NCBI RefSeq assembly: GCF_003688285.1
Contig: NZ_RCNT01000007.1
Span: 1-64,000, forward strand
DNA: 64,000 bases
Direction of reading: 5' to 3'
Origin: Rhodophyticola porphyridii
Lineage (GTDB): Bacteria; Pseudomonadota; Alphaproteobacteria; Rhodobacterales; Rhodobacteraceae
Under the pieces are notes generated by a model. That model was not told the DNA's origin. It was given only the letters and a program-made list of their open reading frames with translations, and made no database searches. Below, piece by piece: positions 14,913 to 23,388 of this stretch (positions are counted from its first letter, which is position 1; the number at the start of each line of letters is the position of its first letter). Made by a program: the position numbers and the translations under genes.

Positions 14913-14938
14913 GGCGGCTCCATCCGGGGCCGCCTTTT
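14913..14938 (+). terminator. Rho-independent terminator after the two small membrane-protein genes
   Basis: A perfect 6-bp stem GGCGGC (14913-14918) / GCCGCC (14929-14934) with a 10-base loop is followed by TTTT. It lies between the second small gene and soxD, so it would separate transcription of soxB plus small genes from soxDAG, at least in part. Confidence 0.7.
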
Positions 14939-15010
14939 GCGTGACCTGTCCCGCGGGCTCTCCGGCCGGGTGACGCCGCGTTGCAAATTGCCCTGTCCCG
15001 AGGTGTCGCC

Positions 15011-15331
15011 ATGCTGATCCTGACATGTCCCAACTGCGGCCTCACCGCCGATGAAACCGAACTCAGCCCCGGCGGGGAGGCGCATCTGAAGCGCTTCGGC
15101 CCCGGCTCGGAAGATATTGATTTCGAAGGATATCTTTTCCACCGCGCCAATCCCAAAGGGGTGCATTTCGAGCGCTGGCGCCACGCCTATGGCTGCGGAA
15201 AATGGTTTCTCGCCGCGCGGGATACCGCCACATTGGAGGTGTATGGCACCTATCCGGCGCAGACCACGGAACCGCCCGCTGAAATCATCGCCCGGATCAC
15301 GGCCAGACATCCGGACTGGAGCCCGACATGA
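15011..15331 (+). CDS. soxD: Sarcosine oxidase subunit delta
   Basis: A 106-residue small zinc subunit of heterotetrameric sarcosine oxidase. It begins MLILTCPNCGLTADETELSP; the Cys pair CPNC together with the downstream His and Cys of HAYGCGKWF form the expected zinc site. GEAHLKRFGPGS is typical of the family. ATG 15011 gives the conserved N-terminus; a longer in-frame reading from 14981 lacks similarity. The stop overlaps the soxA start by 4 bases. Confidence 0.95.
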   Translation: MLILTCPNCGLTADETELSPGGEAHLKRFGPGSEDIDFEGYLFHRANPKGVHFERWRHAYGCGKWFLAARDTATLEVYGTYPAQTTEPPAEIIARITARHPDWSPT

Positions 15332-18279
15332 GCACCCGTCTCGCCACCGGAGGCCGTCTCGTCAATCGCGGCGCCCAGATCGAATTTTCCTTCAACGGCA
15401 AACGGTTGCAGGGCTTTCTTGGTGATACTCTGGCCTCTGCGCTGCTGGCCAACGGGCAAGTGCTCGTCGGGCGCAGTTTCAAGTACCACCGTCCGCGCGG
15501 CATCGTCGCATCCGGCCCGGAAGAGCCCAATGCGTTGGTCAATCTGGGTGAGGCGGGGCGCTTCGAGCCAAATCAGCGCGCCACCACGACCGAGCTGTTC
15601 GCGGGGCTGTCCGCCCGCAGCCAGAACCACTGGCCCAGTCTCGAATTCGATATCGGTGCGCTGAACAGCTATGCGGCGCGGGTCCTGCCCGCCGGCTTCT
15701 ACTACAAGACATTCATCCATCCCCGTCCGTTCTGGAAACACGTGTTCGAGCCGATCATCCGTCACTCCGCCGGTTTGGGGGCGGCCCCGAAGGATCGCGA
15801 CGCGGATCGCTATGAGCATTTCTATGTCCATGTGGATGTTCTGATTGTCGGTGGCGGCGTCGCGGGATTGCAGGCGGCGCTGAAAGCCGGAGCGGAGGGC
15901 AAACGCGTTCTCCTCATCGAGCAGACGGCGGCCTGGGGCGGCCGCGCGCCTGTGGATGGCGGCGACATAGACGGAACCATGGCGGAGGACTGGGTCAACG
16001 CCACACTGCAAACTCTTGGAAACATGTCTAATGTCACCTTGCGTCCGCGCTGCATGGGGGCGGGCGTCTATGACCACGGCTATGTGCTGGCCTATGAACA
16101 TGTGTCCGATCACACGCCCGGAACGGACGCGCCGCGCCACCGGCTCTGGCGCATCCGCGCCGGTCATGTCGTCACCGCGACCGGGGCGATCGAACGCCCG
16201 CTCAGTTTTGCGGGCAACGATGTGCCGGGCGTGATGCTGGCCGCCGCGGTGCGGGACTATGTGGTCAATTTCGGCGTTTCGCCCGGCGACCGCACGGTCG
16301 TGGTGACCAATAACGACGATGCCTACCGGACGGCCATTATCCTGCATCAGGCGGGCCTGTCGGTGCCCTGCATCGTCGATGCGCGGCCACAGGCGGATGG
16401 GGAGCTGGCGATGCAGGCGAAGGCCCTCGGGATCCGGGTCGCGACCGGCACCGGTATTGCCGCCGTGAGGGGTGGCAAGCGGGTCACGGGGGTCGCGCTC
16501 TGCCGGCAGGCGGGTGAAGGTGCGACGACAGAGGAGATCGCCTGCGACGTGGTTGCCATGTCGGGCGGGTGGTCGCCGGTGGTGCATCTATGGTCTCATT
16601 GCGGCGGCAAACTTGTCTGGGACGAGGCGCGCGCCTGTTTCCGGCCCGATCCCGACCGCCCGCCGCGCGGCGCCGATGGCGAGGCTTTCGTCTCGGTGAC
16701 CGGTGCCGCGAATGGCGATTTCGCCCTCGGGGAAATCCTGCCCGACGCAAGGGTGGAAGAACCGTCGGAGATGCCGCTTCTGCCTGTCTGGATGATGCCG
16801 CAGGGCGCGGGCATCGCGAAACGGGCCAAGATGTGGCTGGATTTCCAGAATGACGTGAAGGTCAGCGATGTTCAGCTGGCCGCGCGGGAGGGGTATGAAA
16901 GCGTCGAGCACACCAAGCGCTACACCACGCTCGGCATGGCCACTGATCAGGGCAAGCTCAGCAATATCAACGGTCTGGCGGTTCTTTCTCATGCTCTGAA
17001 TGCGCCGATTCCGCAGGTCGGGACAACCACATTCCGCCCGCCCTATACGCCGATTTCGATGGGGGCCATCGCGGGCGAGGCGCGCGGCGACATCTTTCAG
17101 CCGGTCCGGCGCACGCCGATCCATGACTGGCATGAAGACAACGGCGCCGCCTTCGAACCGGTCGGCCAGTGGCGGCGGCCCTATTGCTTTCCGCGCGGGC
17201 AGGAGAGTCAGGCCGAGGCCGTGGCCCGCGAGATCACCGCGACGCGCAACAGCCTCGGGCTGCTCGATGCCTCGACCCTGGGCAAGATCCTCGTCAAGGG
17301 CCCCGATGCGGGCCGCTTCATGGATATGCTCTACACCAACATGATGAGCAGCCTGAAACCCGGGCGCTGCCGCTACGGGCTGATGTGCAACGAAAACGGG
17401 TTCCTAATGGATGACGGGGTCGTGGCGCGGCTGGACGAGGACATGTTCCTTGTTCACACGACGACCGGCGGGGCCGATCATATCCACGCCCATATGGAGG
17501 ATTGGCTGCAATGCGAATGGTGGGACTGGCAGGTCTTCACCGCCAATGTCACCGAACAATGGGCGCAGGTGGCCGTGGTCGGGCCCAATGCGCGCAAGGT
17601 GCTGCAGAAGCTCGGAGGCGATCTTGACCTGAGCGCCGAGGCGCTGCCGTTCATGGGCTGGGCCGAGGGCCGGATCGGCGATTTCGATGCACGGGTGTTC
17701 CGCATCTCCTTCTCCGGCGAGCTGTCCTTCGAGGTGGCGGTCCCCGCAAGCCGTGGGCGCGCCTTCTGGGAAGCGCTGCACGAGGCCGGCGCGGAGTTCG
17801 GCGCCACCGCCTACGGCACGGAGGCCTTGCACGTGATGCGGGCCGAAAAGGGCTTCATCATGATCGGCGACGAAACCGATGGCACCGTGATCCCGCAGGA
17901 TCTGGGGCTCGATTGGGCGATCTCCAGGAAGAAGGAGGATTATTTGGGCAAGCGGGCTCAGGCGCGCGCACACATGACCGATCCCGCCCGCTGGAAACTC
18001 GTCGGGCTGCAAACGCTGGACGGGTCGGTTCTGCCGGATGGCTCCTACGCGCTGGCGCCCGGACACAACGCCAACGGCCAACGCAACACCCAGGGCCGTG
18101 TCACGTCAACCTATCACTCACCGACCCTCGGGTACGGGATCGCCATGGGGCTGGTGCTGAACGGGCCCGAGCGAATGGGCGAGGTGCTGAGCTTTAACAC
18201 GGTCGGGGACGCCACCGTCGAGGCACGGATCGTCAGCCCCGTTTTCTATGATCCCGAGGGGGAGAAACAGAATGTCTGA
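15328..18279 (+). CDS. soxA: Sarcosine oxidase subunit alpha
   Basis: A 983-residue subunit. The N-terminal part (residues 1-100) has the beta-grasp-like segment EFSFNGKRLQGFLGDTLASA and SFKYHRPRGI. An NAD-binding Rossmann motif, VLIVGGGVAGLQAALKAG, lies near residue 170. The C-terminal 380 residues resemble glycine cleavage T protein and folate-binding enzymes (MDMLYTNMMSSLKPGRCRYG, then RISFSGELSFEVAVP and EALHVMRAEKGFIMIGDETD), where the methylene group is passed to tetrahydrofolate. The length agrees with known alpha subunits. It overlaps soxD upstream and soxG downstream. Confidence 0.96.
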   Translation: MSTRLATGGRLVNRGAQIEFSFNGKRLQGFLGDTLASALLANGQVLVGRSFKYHRPRGIVASGPEEPNALVNLGEAGRFEPNQRATTTELFAGLSARSQNHWPSLEFDIGALNSYAARVLPAGFYYKTFIHPRPFWKHVFEPIIRHSAGLGAAPKDRDADRYEHFYVHVDVLIVGGGVAGLQAALKAGAEGKRVLLIEQTAAWGGRAPVDGGDIDGTMAEDWVNATLQTLGNMSNVTLRPRCMGAGVYDHGYVLAYEHVSDHTPGTDAPRHRLWRIRAGHVVTATGAIERPLSFAGNDVPGVMLAAAVRDYVVNFGVSPGDRTVVVTNNDDAYRTAIILHQAGLSVPCIVDARPQADGELAMQAKALGIRVATGTGIAAVRGGKRVTGVALCRQAGEGATTEEIACDVVAMSGGWSPVVHLWSHCGGKLVWDEARACFRPDPDRPPRGADGEAFVSVTGAANGDFALGEILPDARVEEPSEMPLLPVWMMPQGAGIAKRAKMWLDFQNDVKVSDVQLAAREGYESVEHTKRYTTLGMATDQGKLSNINGLAVLSHALNAPIPQVGTTTFRPPYTPISMGAIAGEARGDIFQPVRRTPIHDWHEDNGAAFEPVGQWRRPYCFPRGQESQAEAVAREITATRNSLGLLDASTLGKILVKGPDAGRFMDMLYTNMMSSLKPGRCRYGLMCNENGFLMDDGVVARLDEDMFLVHTTTGGADHIHAHMEDWLQCEWWDWQVFTANVTEQWAQVAVVGPNARKVLQKLGGDLDLSAEALPFMGWAEGRIGDFDARVFRISFSGELSFEVAVPASRGRAFWEALHEAGAEFGATAYGTEALHVMRAEKGFIMIGDETDGTVIPQDLGLDWAISRKKEDYLGKRAQARAHMTDPARWKLVGLQTLDGSVLPDGSYALAPGHNANGQRNTQGRVTSTYHSPTLGYGIAMGLVLNGPERMGEVLSFNTVGDATVEARIVSPVFYDPEGEKQNV

Positions 18280-18835
18280 GATGAGCGCCTTGCCCGGGGC
18301 GGTGGCCGGAGGATTGGTCGATATCCGCGAACTGGGTCTGCAGGGCATGGTCACGCTGAAGGCCGACCTGTCGGCGCCGGAAACGGCTGCGGCGGTTCGC
18401 GCCGCGACCGGCACCGCCGTGCCGGACCAGCGCCGGATCATCGAGACGCAGACGGGGGCGGTCGCCTGGATGGCACCTGACGAATTGCTGATCCTCTGTG
18501 CCCATGGCGGGGCGGATTCAATGGTAAAATTGCTATGCAATGCACTGAAAGATATTCACTATTTAGCCGTCAACGTCTCGGATGCCCGCGCGTTTTTCGC
18601 GATTGAGGGTTCAGGCGCACGGGAGGTCGTCGCCAAGCTCGCCCCGGTCGATCTTCATCCCGATAGCTTCGGGCCCGGAGAGATGCGCCGCACAAGGCTG
18701 GCGCAGGTGCCTGCGGCGTTCTGGATGACGGGCGAAGACAGCATCCGGCTGATCTGTTTCCGGTCGGTCGCGCGCTATGTGTTCGACTGCCTTGCGGTAT
18801 CCGCCAGAGACGGCGGCGAGGTCGGGTATTTCTGA
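18272..18835 (+). CDS. soxG: Sarcosine oxidase subunit gamma
   Basis: A 187-residue subunit of the heterotetramer. ATG 18272 overlaps the soxA stop; it is preceded by GAGGGGGAGA, a good ribosome-binding site. The family-like segments are LVDIRELGLQGMVTLKADLS, QTGAVAWMAPDELLIL and FWMTGEDSIRLICFRSVARY. The codons around GGATTCAATGGTAAAATTGC are AT-rich compared with the rest but in frame. The folate genes often found after soxG are absent; sodB follows instead. Confidence 0.92.
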   Translation: MSEMSALPGAVAGGLVDIRELGLQGMVTLKADLSAPETAAAVRAATGTAVPDQRRIIETQTGAVAWMAPDELLILCAHGGADSMVKLLCNALKDIHYLAVNVSDARAFFAIEGSGAREVVAKLAPVDLHPDSFGPGEMRRTRLAQVPAAFWMTGEDSIRLICFRSVARYVFDCLAVSARDGGEVGYF

Positions 18836-18997
18836 ACCGCCTGCCAGTTTCGGCGCGCGGGGGCGGAGACGGCCCTGCCGGCGCTGCGGAAAAATCGCGT
18901 TTTGCGGAACCTCTTGACCGCGCCGGGGTTGACCTTTCGACCCTGTGACCTCCATCTGTCACTCAATCGCTTGCACCAACAAAGAGGGGCCTGACCA

Positions 18998-19606
18998 ATG
19001 GCATTCGAACTTCCCGATCTTCCTTACGCCCACGACGCGCTGGCCGATGACGGCATGTCGAAGGAGACGCTGGAATATCACCATGACATCCACCACAAGG
19101 CCTATGTCGACAATGGCAACAAGCTGATCGACGGGACCGAATGGGCCGACAAGTCGATGGAAGAGATCATCACCGGAACCTATGATGCTAACGCGGTGGC
19201 CCAAAGTGGCATCTTCAACAATATCAGTCAGTTGTGGAACCACAACCAGTTCTGGGAAATGATGGGTCCGGGCAAGTCCTCGATGCCGGGTGAGTTGGAA
19301 AGCCGCATCACCGATGCCTTCGGATCTGTCGACAAGTTCAAGGAAGAATTCAGCGCCGCTGGTGCAGGGCAGTTCGGCTCCGGCTGGTGCTGGCTGGTGG
19401 TCGACACCGATGGTACGCTGAAGGTCACCAAGACCGAGAACGGCGTGAACCCGCTTTGCTTCGGGCAGACGGCGCTTCTGGGCTGCGACGTGTGGGAACA
19501 TTCCTATTACATCGACTTCCGCAACAAGCGCCCGGCCTATCTGACCAACTTCCTCGACAATCTGGTCGATTGGGAAAACGTGGCCAGCCGTCTCGCCAGC
19601 GCCTGA
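18998..19606 (+). CDS. sodB: Superoxide dismutase [Fe/Mn]
   Basis: A 202-residue cytoplasmic enzyme converting superoxide to hydrogen peroxide and oxygen. The N-terminal metal and active-site region is KETLEYHHDIHHKAYVDNGN. Another ligand His is in NISQLWNHNQFWEM, and DVWEHSYYIDFRNKRPAYL holds the Asp and His ligands. GSGWCWLV is typical of iron types. ATG 18998 follows AGAGGGGCC. A strong terminator lies directly after the gene, so it is probably monocistronic. Its place after sox fits peroxide- and radical-generating amine oxidation, but that link is inference. Confidence 0.95.
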   Translation: MAFELPDLPYAHDALADDGMSKETLEYHHDIHHKAYVDNGNKLIDGTEWADKSMEEIITGTYDANAVAQSGIFNNISQLWNHNQFWEMMGPGKSSMPGELESRITDAFGSVDKFKEEFSAAGAGQFGSGWCWLVVDTDGTLKVTKTENGVNPLCFGQTALLGCDVWEHSYYIDFRNKRPAYLTNFLDNLVDWENVASRLASA

Positions 19607-19633
19607 CCCCCGACCTCCGCGAACATCCCCGAA

Positions 19634-19659
19634 CCCGCCGGCGCCCCCGGCGGGTTTTT
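19634..19659 (+). terminator. Rho-independent terminator after sodB
   Basis: An 8-bp stem CCCGCCGG (19634-19641) / CCGGCGGG (19647-19654) with a 5-base loop is followed by TTTTT. It starts 28 bases after the sodB stop codon. Confidence 0.85.
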
Positions 19660-19723
19660 CTTTGGAACGCCCCTGCGCGATCCGGCGTTGCCTCCTATAT
19701 GACTTGCAGGGACGGAGCATATC

Positions 19724-19939
19724 ATGGCCGCGCGCGCACGATCCCGATACGGGCGGAAGGAAGCCGAGAAGAGTCCGAGCGACGACACGCAGGTCGCGCA
19801 ACAGGGCCGCTCCGGTGGAACGCTGGCCCGCAAGATCGCTACCCGTGACAAGGAAAAGCGCGCCCATGAACGCCCTGCGGGTGCGACGCGCATCCGCAAA
19901 TCCGACAAAACCGACAGCGAGCCGAAGGAGACCCCATGA
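19724..19939 (+). CDS. Small basic hypothetical protein
   Basis: A 71-residue hydrophilic, lysine- and arginine-rich protein (MAARARSRYGRKEAEKSPSD, later LARKIATRDKEKRAHERP). No hydrophobic segment and no recognisable domain; probably disordered and possibly nucleic-acid binding, by composition only. Its stop overlaps the ATG of the host-attachment-like gene by 4 bases, so the two are likely expressed together. Confidence 0.6.
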   Translation: MAARARSRYGRKEAEKSPSDDTQVAQQGRSGGTLARKIATRDKEKRAHERPAGATRIRKSDKTDSEPKETP

Positions 19940-20460
19940 CCGATCCATCCATGACCCCGACACATGTCGATCAGATACGCCGCAACCACTCGCCGCTGAC
20001 CAACGGCACCTGGGTTCTGGTGGCCGACGGAGAGAAGGCGCTCCTGTGCGAGAACATCGGCGATGCGGATCATCCCCTGCTTGAGGTGCGCCGGGAAGAT
20101 CATCAGGAAAATCCCCCAAACCGCGATCAGGGCGCCCATAAACCCGGCCGCTTCAATGACGGGCCGTCGGTGCACCGGTCAGCGGTGGAAGACACGGACT
20201 GGCATCGACTGGCGCAGGACCGGTTCGCCCAGGATCTGTCGGAGATGCTCTACAAACGCGCCCACCGGCACCGGTTCGAACGTCTGATCATCGTCGCGGC
20301 GCCGCGCATTCTCGGCGAATTGCGCGGGCAGATCCACAAGGAGGTGGCCAGTCGTGTCATCGCCGAACTGCCGATGACACTGACCAATCATCCCCTCGAC
20401 GAAGTTGCGACCCGCATCAGCGCCCGCCTGACCGAAGACACCAGCCCGCCGGACGGCTGA
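19936..20460 (+). CDS. Host attachment family protein
   Basis: A 174-residue soluble protein matching the family annotated as 'required for attachment to host cells': NGTWVLVADGEKALLCENIG at the N-terminus, HRSAVEDTDWHRLAQDRFAQ in the middle, and RLIIVAAPRILGELRGQIHK with EVASRVIAELPMTLTNHPLD near the C-terminus. The name comes from work in plant-associated bacteria; the biochemical role is unknown. Translational coupling to the small basic protein upstream suggests a two-gene unit. Confidence 0.85.
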   Translation: MTDPSMTPTHVDQIRRNHSPLTNGTWVLVADGEKALLCENIGDADHPLLEVRREDHQENPPNRDQGAHKPGRFNDGPSVHRSAVEDTDWHRLAQDRFAQDLSEMLYKRAHRHRFERLIIVAAPRILGELRGQIHKEVASRVIAELPMTLTNHPLDEVATRISARLTEDTSPPDG

Positions 20461-20537
20461 ACCTGCCGCAGCGCCGCCTTGACCCGCCTGATCGTGCATG
20501 AAATGCCTGACCGAAGGCAGGTGTCGGGGCAGGTGGC

Positions 20538-21419
20538 ATGAGCGAGGCGGGCAAGGGCGTTCTGGCGATGATCGGGGCCTGCATCATCTGGGGCCTTTCA
20601 CCGATCTTCTACAAGCTTCTGTCGGATGTGCCGCCGCTGGAGGTTCTGGCTCACAGGACCCTCTGGTCCTTTGCGGTTTTCGGCCTCGTGCTGGCGCTCC
20701 AGCGCCGCATACGGGCACTGCCGCAGGCCTTGGCGGGCAGGCGGGCGCTGCTTCTGGCCTTTGCCGCGGCAATCATGATCTCGGGCAACTGGTTTCTCTT
20801 CATCTTCTCGGTGCAGGTAGGGCGCACGGTGGAGTCCGCCCTCGGCTATTACATCTTTCCCCTGGTCGCGGTGCTGATCGGCCGGGTCGTGCTCAAGGAA
20901 CGCCTTGGCCGCGCACAGATACTCGCGGTCGGGCTGGCGGCTGTGGCCGTTGCGATCCTGACCCTGGGATTGGGCGTGGCCCCATGGATCTCACTCTCTC
21001 TCGCGACGACCTTCGGGATTTACGGCCTGATGAAACGTTGGACCAAGGCGGGCCCGGTCGTGTCGGTCACCGCCGAGGTGGCGCTGCTTGCACCGGTCGC
21101 GCTCGGCTATCTGATCTGGCTCGGGGCGGAGCAGGGCGCGTTCGGCCATGATGCGGTCCAAAGCACGCTCCTGATCATGGCCGGGCCGCTGACGGCCCTG
21201 CCGCTCATCCTGTTTTCCTATGCGGCCAGACGCACGGCGATGTCGACGATCGGCCTCGTGCAATACCTGAACCCGACCCTTCAGTTCGGCGTCGCGGTTC
21301 TGATTCTGGCGGAGGTCATCACCCTCTGGCACGGCATTGCCTTCCCGATCATCTGGGTGGCGCTTGGCATTTATTCCTGGGCGTCGCTCAGGCGCGCGCC
21401 GTCTCCAGCGCCGACATGA
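20538..21419 (+). CDS. rarD: EamA-family transporter RarD
   Basis: A 293-residue membrane protein with ten predicted helices. Its RarD-specific start is GVLAMIGACIIWGLSPIFYK followed by VPPLEVLAHRTLWSF, with GNWFLFIFSVQ, ESALGYYIFPLVAVLIG and STIGLVQYLNPTLQFGVAVL later. RarD proteins belong to the drug/metabolite transporter superfamily; the first member was linked to chloramphenicol resistance, and the substrate is unknown. Its 3' end overlaps the oppositely oriented LOG-family gene by 32 bases. Confidence 0.9.
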   Translation: MSEAGKGVLAMIGACIIWGLSPIFYKLLSDVPPLEVLAHRTLWSFAVFGLVLALQRRIRALPQALAGRRALLLAFAAAIMISGNWFLFIFSVQVGRTVESALGYYIFPLVAVLIGRVVLKERLGRAQILAVGLAAVAVAILTLGLGVAPWISLSLATTFGIYGLMKRWTKAGPVVSVTAEVALLAPVALGYLIWLGAEQGAFGHDAVQSTLLIMAGPLTALPLILFSYAARRTAMSTIGLVQYLNPTLQFGVAVLILAEVITLWHGIAFPIIWVALGIYSWASLRRAPSPAPT

Positions 21420-21954
21420 TCGCGGGCACGGTGTCGATCACCCGGTAATACTCCTTCAGCGAGGCCTCGGCGAAGCCCTGCGTCACCACATGGTCCACCA
21501 GAGCGGCCAGCGGGGCCCAATAGGCGGCCGTATTCATCAGCAGGATGGGTTTTTCGTGCAGCCCAAGCTGCCGCCAGGTCAGCACCTCGAAGAATTCGTC
21601 CAGCGATCCGGCGCCGCCCGGCAGGACCACGATCGCATCGGAGTTCATGAACATCACCTTCTTGCGCTCATGCATGTTCTCGGTGACGATGAACCGCCCC
21701 AGATCGCGCTTGCCCATCTCGCGCGCCAGAAGATGGGTGGGGATCACGCCGAACGTATCCCCGCCGGCATTCTGGGCCGCCCGAGCGACCGCCCCCATCA
21801 GACCCACATCGCCCGCGCCATAGACCAGCCGCATGCCGGACTGCGCCAGCCCTTCGCCGAGGGCCGTCGCATCGGCCATGTATTCCGGGTCGGCTCCGGG
21901 GCGAGAGCCGCAATAGACACAGACGGAGAATGACAAATCTGGCGACCCTTGCAC
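21388..21954 (-). CDS. LOG family (TIGR00730) Rossmann-fold protein, probable nucleoside 5'-monophosphate phosphoribohydrolase
   Basis: A 188-residue soluble protein. The LOG signature is present as VVLPGGAGSLDEFFEVLTW (canonical PGGxGTxxE, with Ser for Thr), and the N-terminus has SVCVYCGSRPGADPEY and LVYGAGDVGLMGAVARAA. LOG enzymes release the base from cytokinin or AMP nucleotides. The start is a GTG at 21954 because no ATG lies upstream of the conserved VCVYCGS. The gene is convergent with rarD, sharing 32 bases. Confidence 0.88.
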   Translation of the reverse strand: MQGSPDLSFSVCVYCGSRPGADPEYMADATALGEGLAQSGMRLVYGAGDVGLMGAVARAAQNAGGDTFGVIPTHLLAREMGKRDLGRFIVTENMHERKKVMFMNSDAIVVLPGGAGSLDEFFEVLTWRQLGLHEKPILLMNTAAYWAPLAALVDHVVTQGFAEASLKEYYRVIDTVPAIMSALETARA

Positions 21955-22062
21955 AAAGAGGTGTTTTGCCCCCTGATAGACCTGTTGATAACGTCACTCA
22001 ACCCGGCGCACACGCGATCGGAACGCGACACGCTGCACCGGTGAGTAAGGTTGGATGGGGAA

Positions 22063-23310
22063 ATGGCCTTAGGCACAGGCTCGATAAACAGCGGCTCGGC
22101 GCTGGCCATCGGTGTGGGCGCAGCAGCGCTTGCAGGGGTGATCGGCATTGTCATCTTCTCCGGATTGCTCGGCCCGGATCAGCCGGAGGGGGATGGCGTC
22201 CCCGCGCCGCTGGCCAGCCTGCCTGCGGCGGATGCGCCTCAGGCGGAAGACCCCGCTTCCCCGGTTGTGGTGTCGACGACGGTCCTGCCCGAACCGCAGG
22301 GGGAGACCCGCGCCGCCGCAGCCACAGCCGATGAGGCGGAGGCCGCGGCTGCCGCGGCCGGGGCACCCCAGGTCCAGATACGGCCCCTGATCGACCTGCT
22401 GCGGGTCGACCCGACCGGCTCGACCATCGTCGCGGGCCGCGCCGCGCCCGGGGCGGAGGTCACCCTGATGCTGGACGGTGTCGCGCTTGACACGGTAACG
22501 GCCGATGAATGGGGCGCCTTCGTTGCGATGGTGTCCGTGCCGCCGGCCGAGATGCCCCGCGCGCTGAGCCTGTCCATGGTGGAGGACACGGATGGCCCGC
22601 CGGTCGCTTCCGAGGAAAGCATCATCATCACCCCCACCGCAGCCTGGGTGGCGGCTGCAGGGCCCACACCTGCCGGCGCGGAAAGCGCCCCTGAGCCCCT
22701 TTCCGATAGCGGAGCGGAGGATGTTCAGCAGGCGGGCGCCGCCCCGGAGCCCCCGGCCGCGCCCCGGTCGCCGACCTTGCTGATCGCCGATGACAGGGGT
22801 GTGCGGGTTCTGCAACCGGCCGATCAGGCGCCCGCGGTCCTGGATCAGATCGTTCTGGATACCATCACCTACGACCCGGCGGGGGAGGTCGTGTTGTCCG
22901 GCCGGGGCCAGGCTGACAGCGGCTTGCAGGTCTATCTGGACAACCAGCCCGTGCGATTGGCCGAGGTCGACGCGGTTGGCCAATGGCGCGCCGCATTGCC
23001 CGAGGTCGATCCGGGCACCTATACCCTGCGGGTCGATCAGGTGGATGCCGCCGGACAGGTGGTCAGCCGGGTGGAAACCCCCTTCCTGCGGGAGGAGCCG
23101 GCCGTACTTGCGGCCTTGCCGGGTCCCGATGACGGGGTTTCGGTGGTGACGGTGCAGCCGGGCTTCACGCTTTGGGGCATCGCGCGGGAGACGCTTGGCG
23201 CAGGCATTCTCTATGTGCAGGTCTATCAGGCCAATCAGGATCTGATCCGCGATCCGGATCTGATCTATCCCGGTCAGGTTTTCGCGATCCCGGAAATGGC
23301 GTCGGAATAG
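22063..23310 (+). CDS. LysM domain-containing protein
   Basis: A 415-residue protein with an N-terminal membrane anchor (ALAIGVGAAALAGVIGIVIF), a long Ala/Pro/Glu-rich low-complexity stretch, two Ig-like or Big-type repeats (GSTIVAGRAAPGAEVTLMLD, and later GEVVLSGRGQADSGLQVYLD) and a C-terminal LysM domain (VQPGFTLWGIARETLGAGIL to IYPGQVFAIPE). LysM binds peptidoglycan, so the protein probably spans from membrane to wall. ATG 22063 follows GGATGGGGAA. It is a common family in Rhodobacteraceae without a settled role. Confidence 0.82.
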   Translation: MALGTGSINSGSALAIGVGAAALAGVIGIVIFSGLLGPDQPEGDGVPAPLASLPAADAPQAEDPASPVVVSTTVLPEPQGETRAAAATADEAEAAAAAAGAPQVQIRPLIDLLRVDPTGSTIVAGRAAPGAEVTLMLDGVALDTVTADEWGAFVAMVSVPPAEMPRALSLSMVEDTDGPPVASEESIIITPTAAWVAAAGPTPAGAESAPEPLSDSGAEDVQQAGAAPEPPAAPRSPTLLIADDRGVRVLQPADQAPAVLDQIVLDTITYDPAGEVVLSGRGQADSGLQVYLDNQPVRLAEVDAVGQWRAALPEVDPGTYTLRVDQVDAAGQVVSRVETPFLREEPAVLAALPGPDDGVSVVTVQPGFTLWGIARETLGAGILYVQVYQANQDLIRDPDLIYPGQVFAIPEMASE

Positions 23311-23388
23311 TCCCGGCCCGTCTGGCCTTCTGCGGCGGCAGGACCTAGGTTCACAGCCTGGAGCCGCCAGCAGGACACCCGCCAGCCC

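Noticed and set aside
18836-18997. A sigma-70 promoter for sodB (TTGACC at 18,914 or 18,929)
   Set aside because: No acceptable -10 element is found at the right distance from either hexamer.
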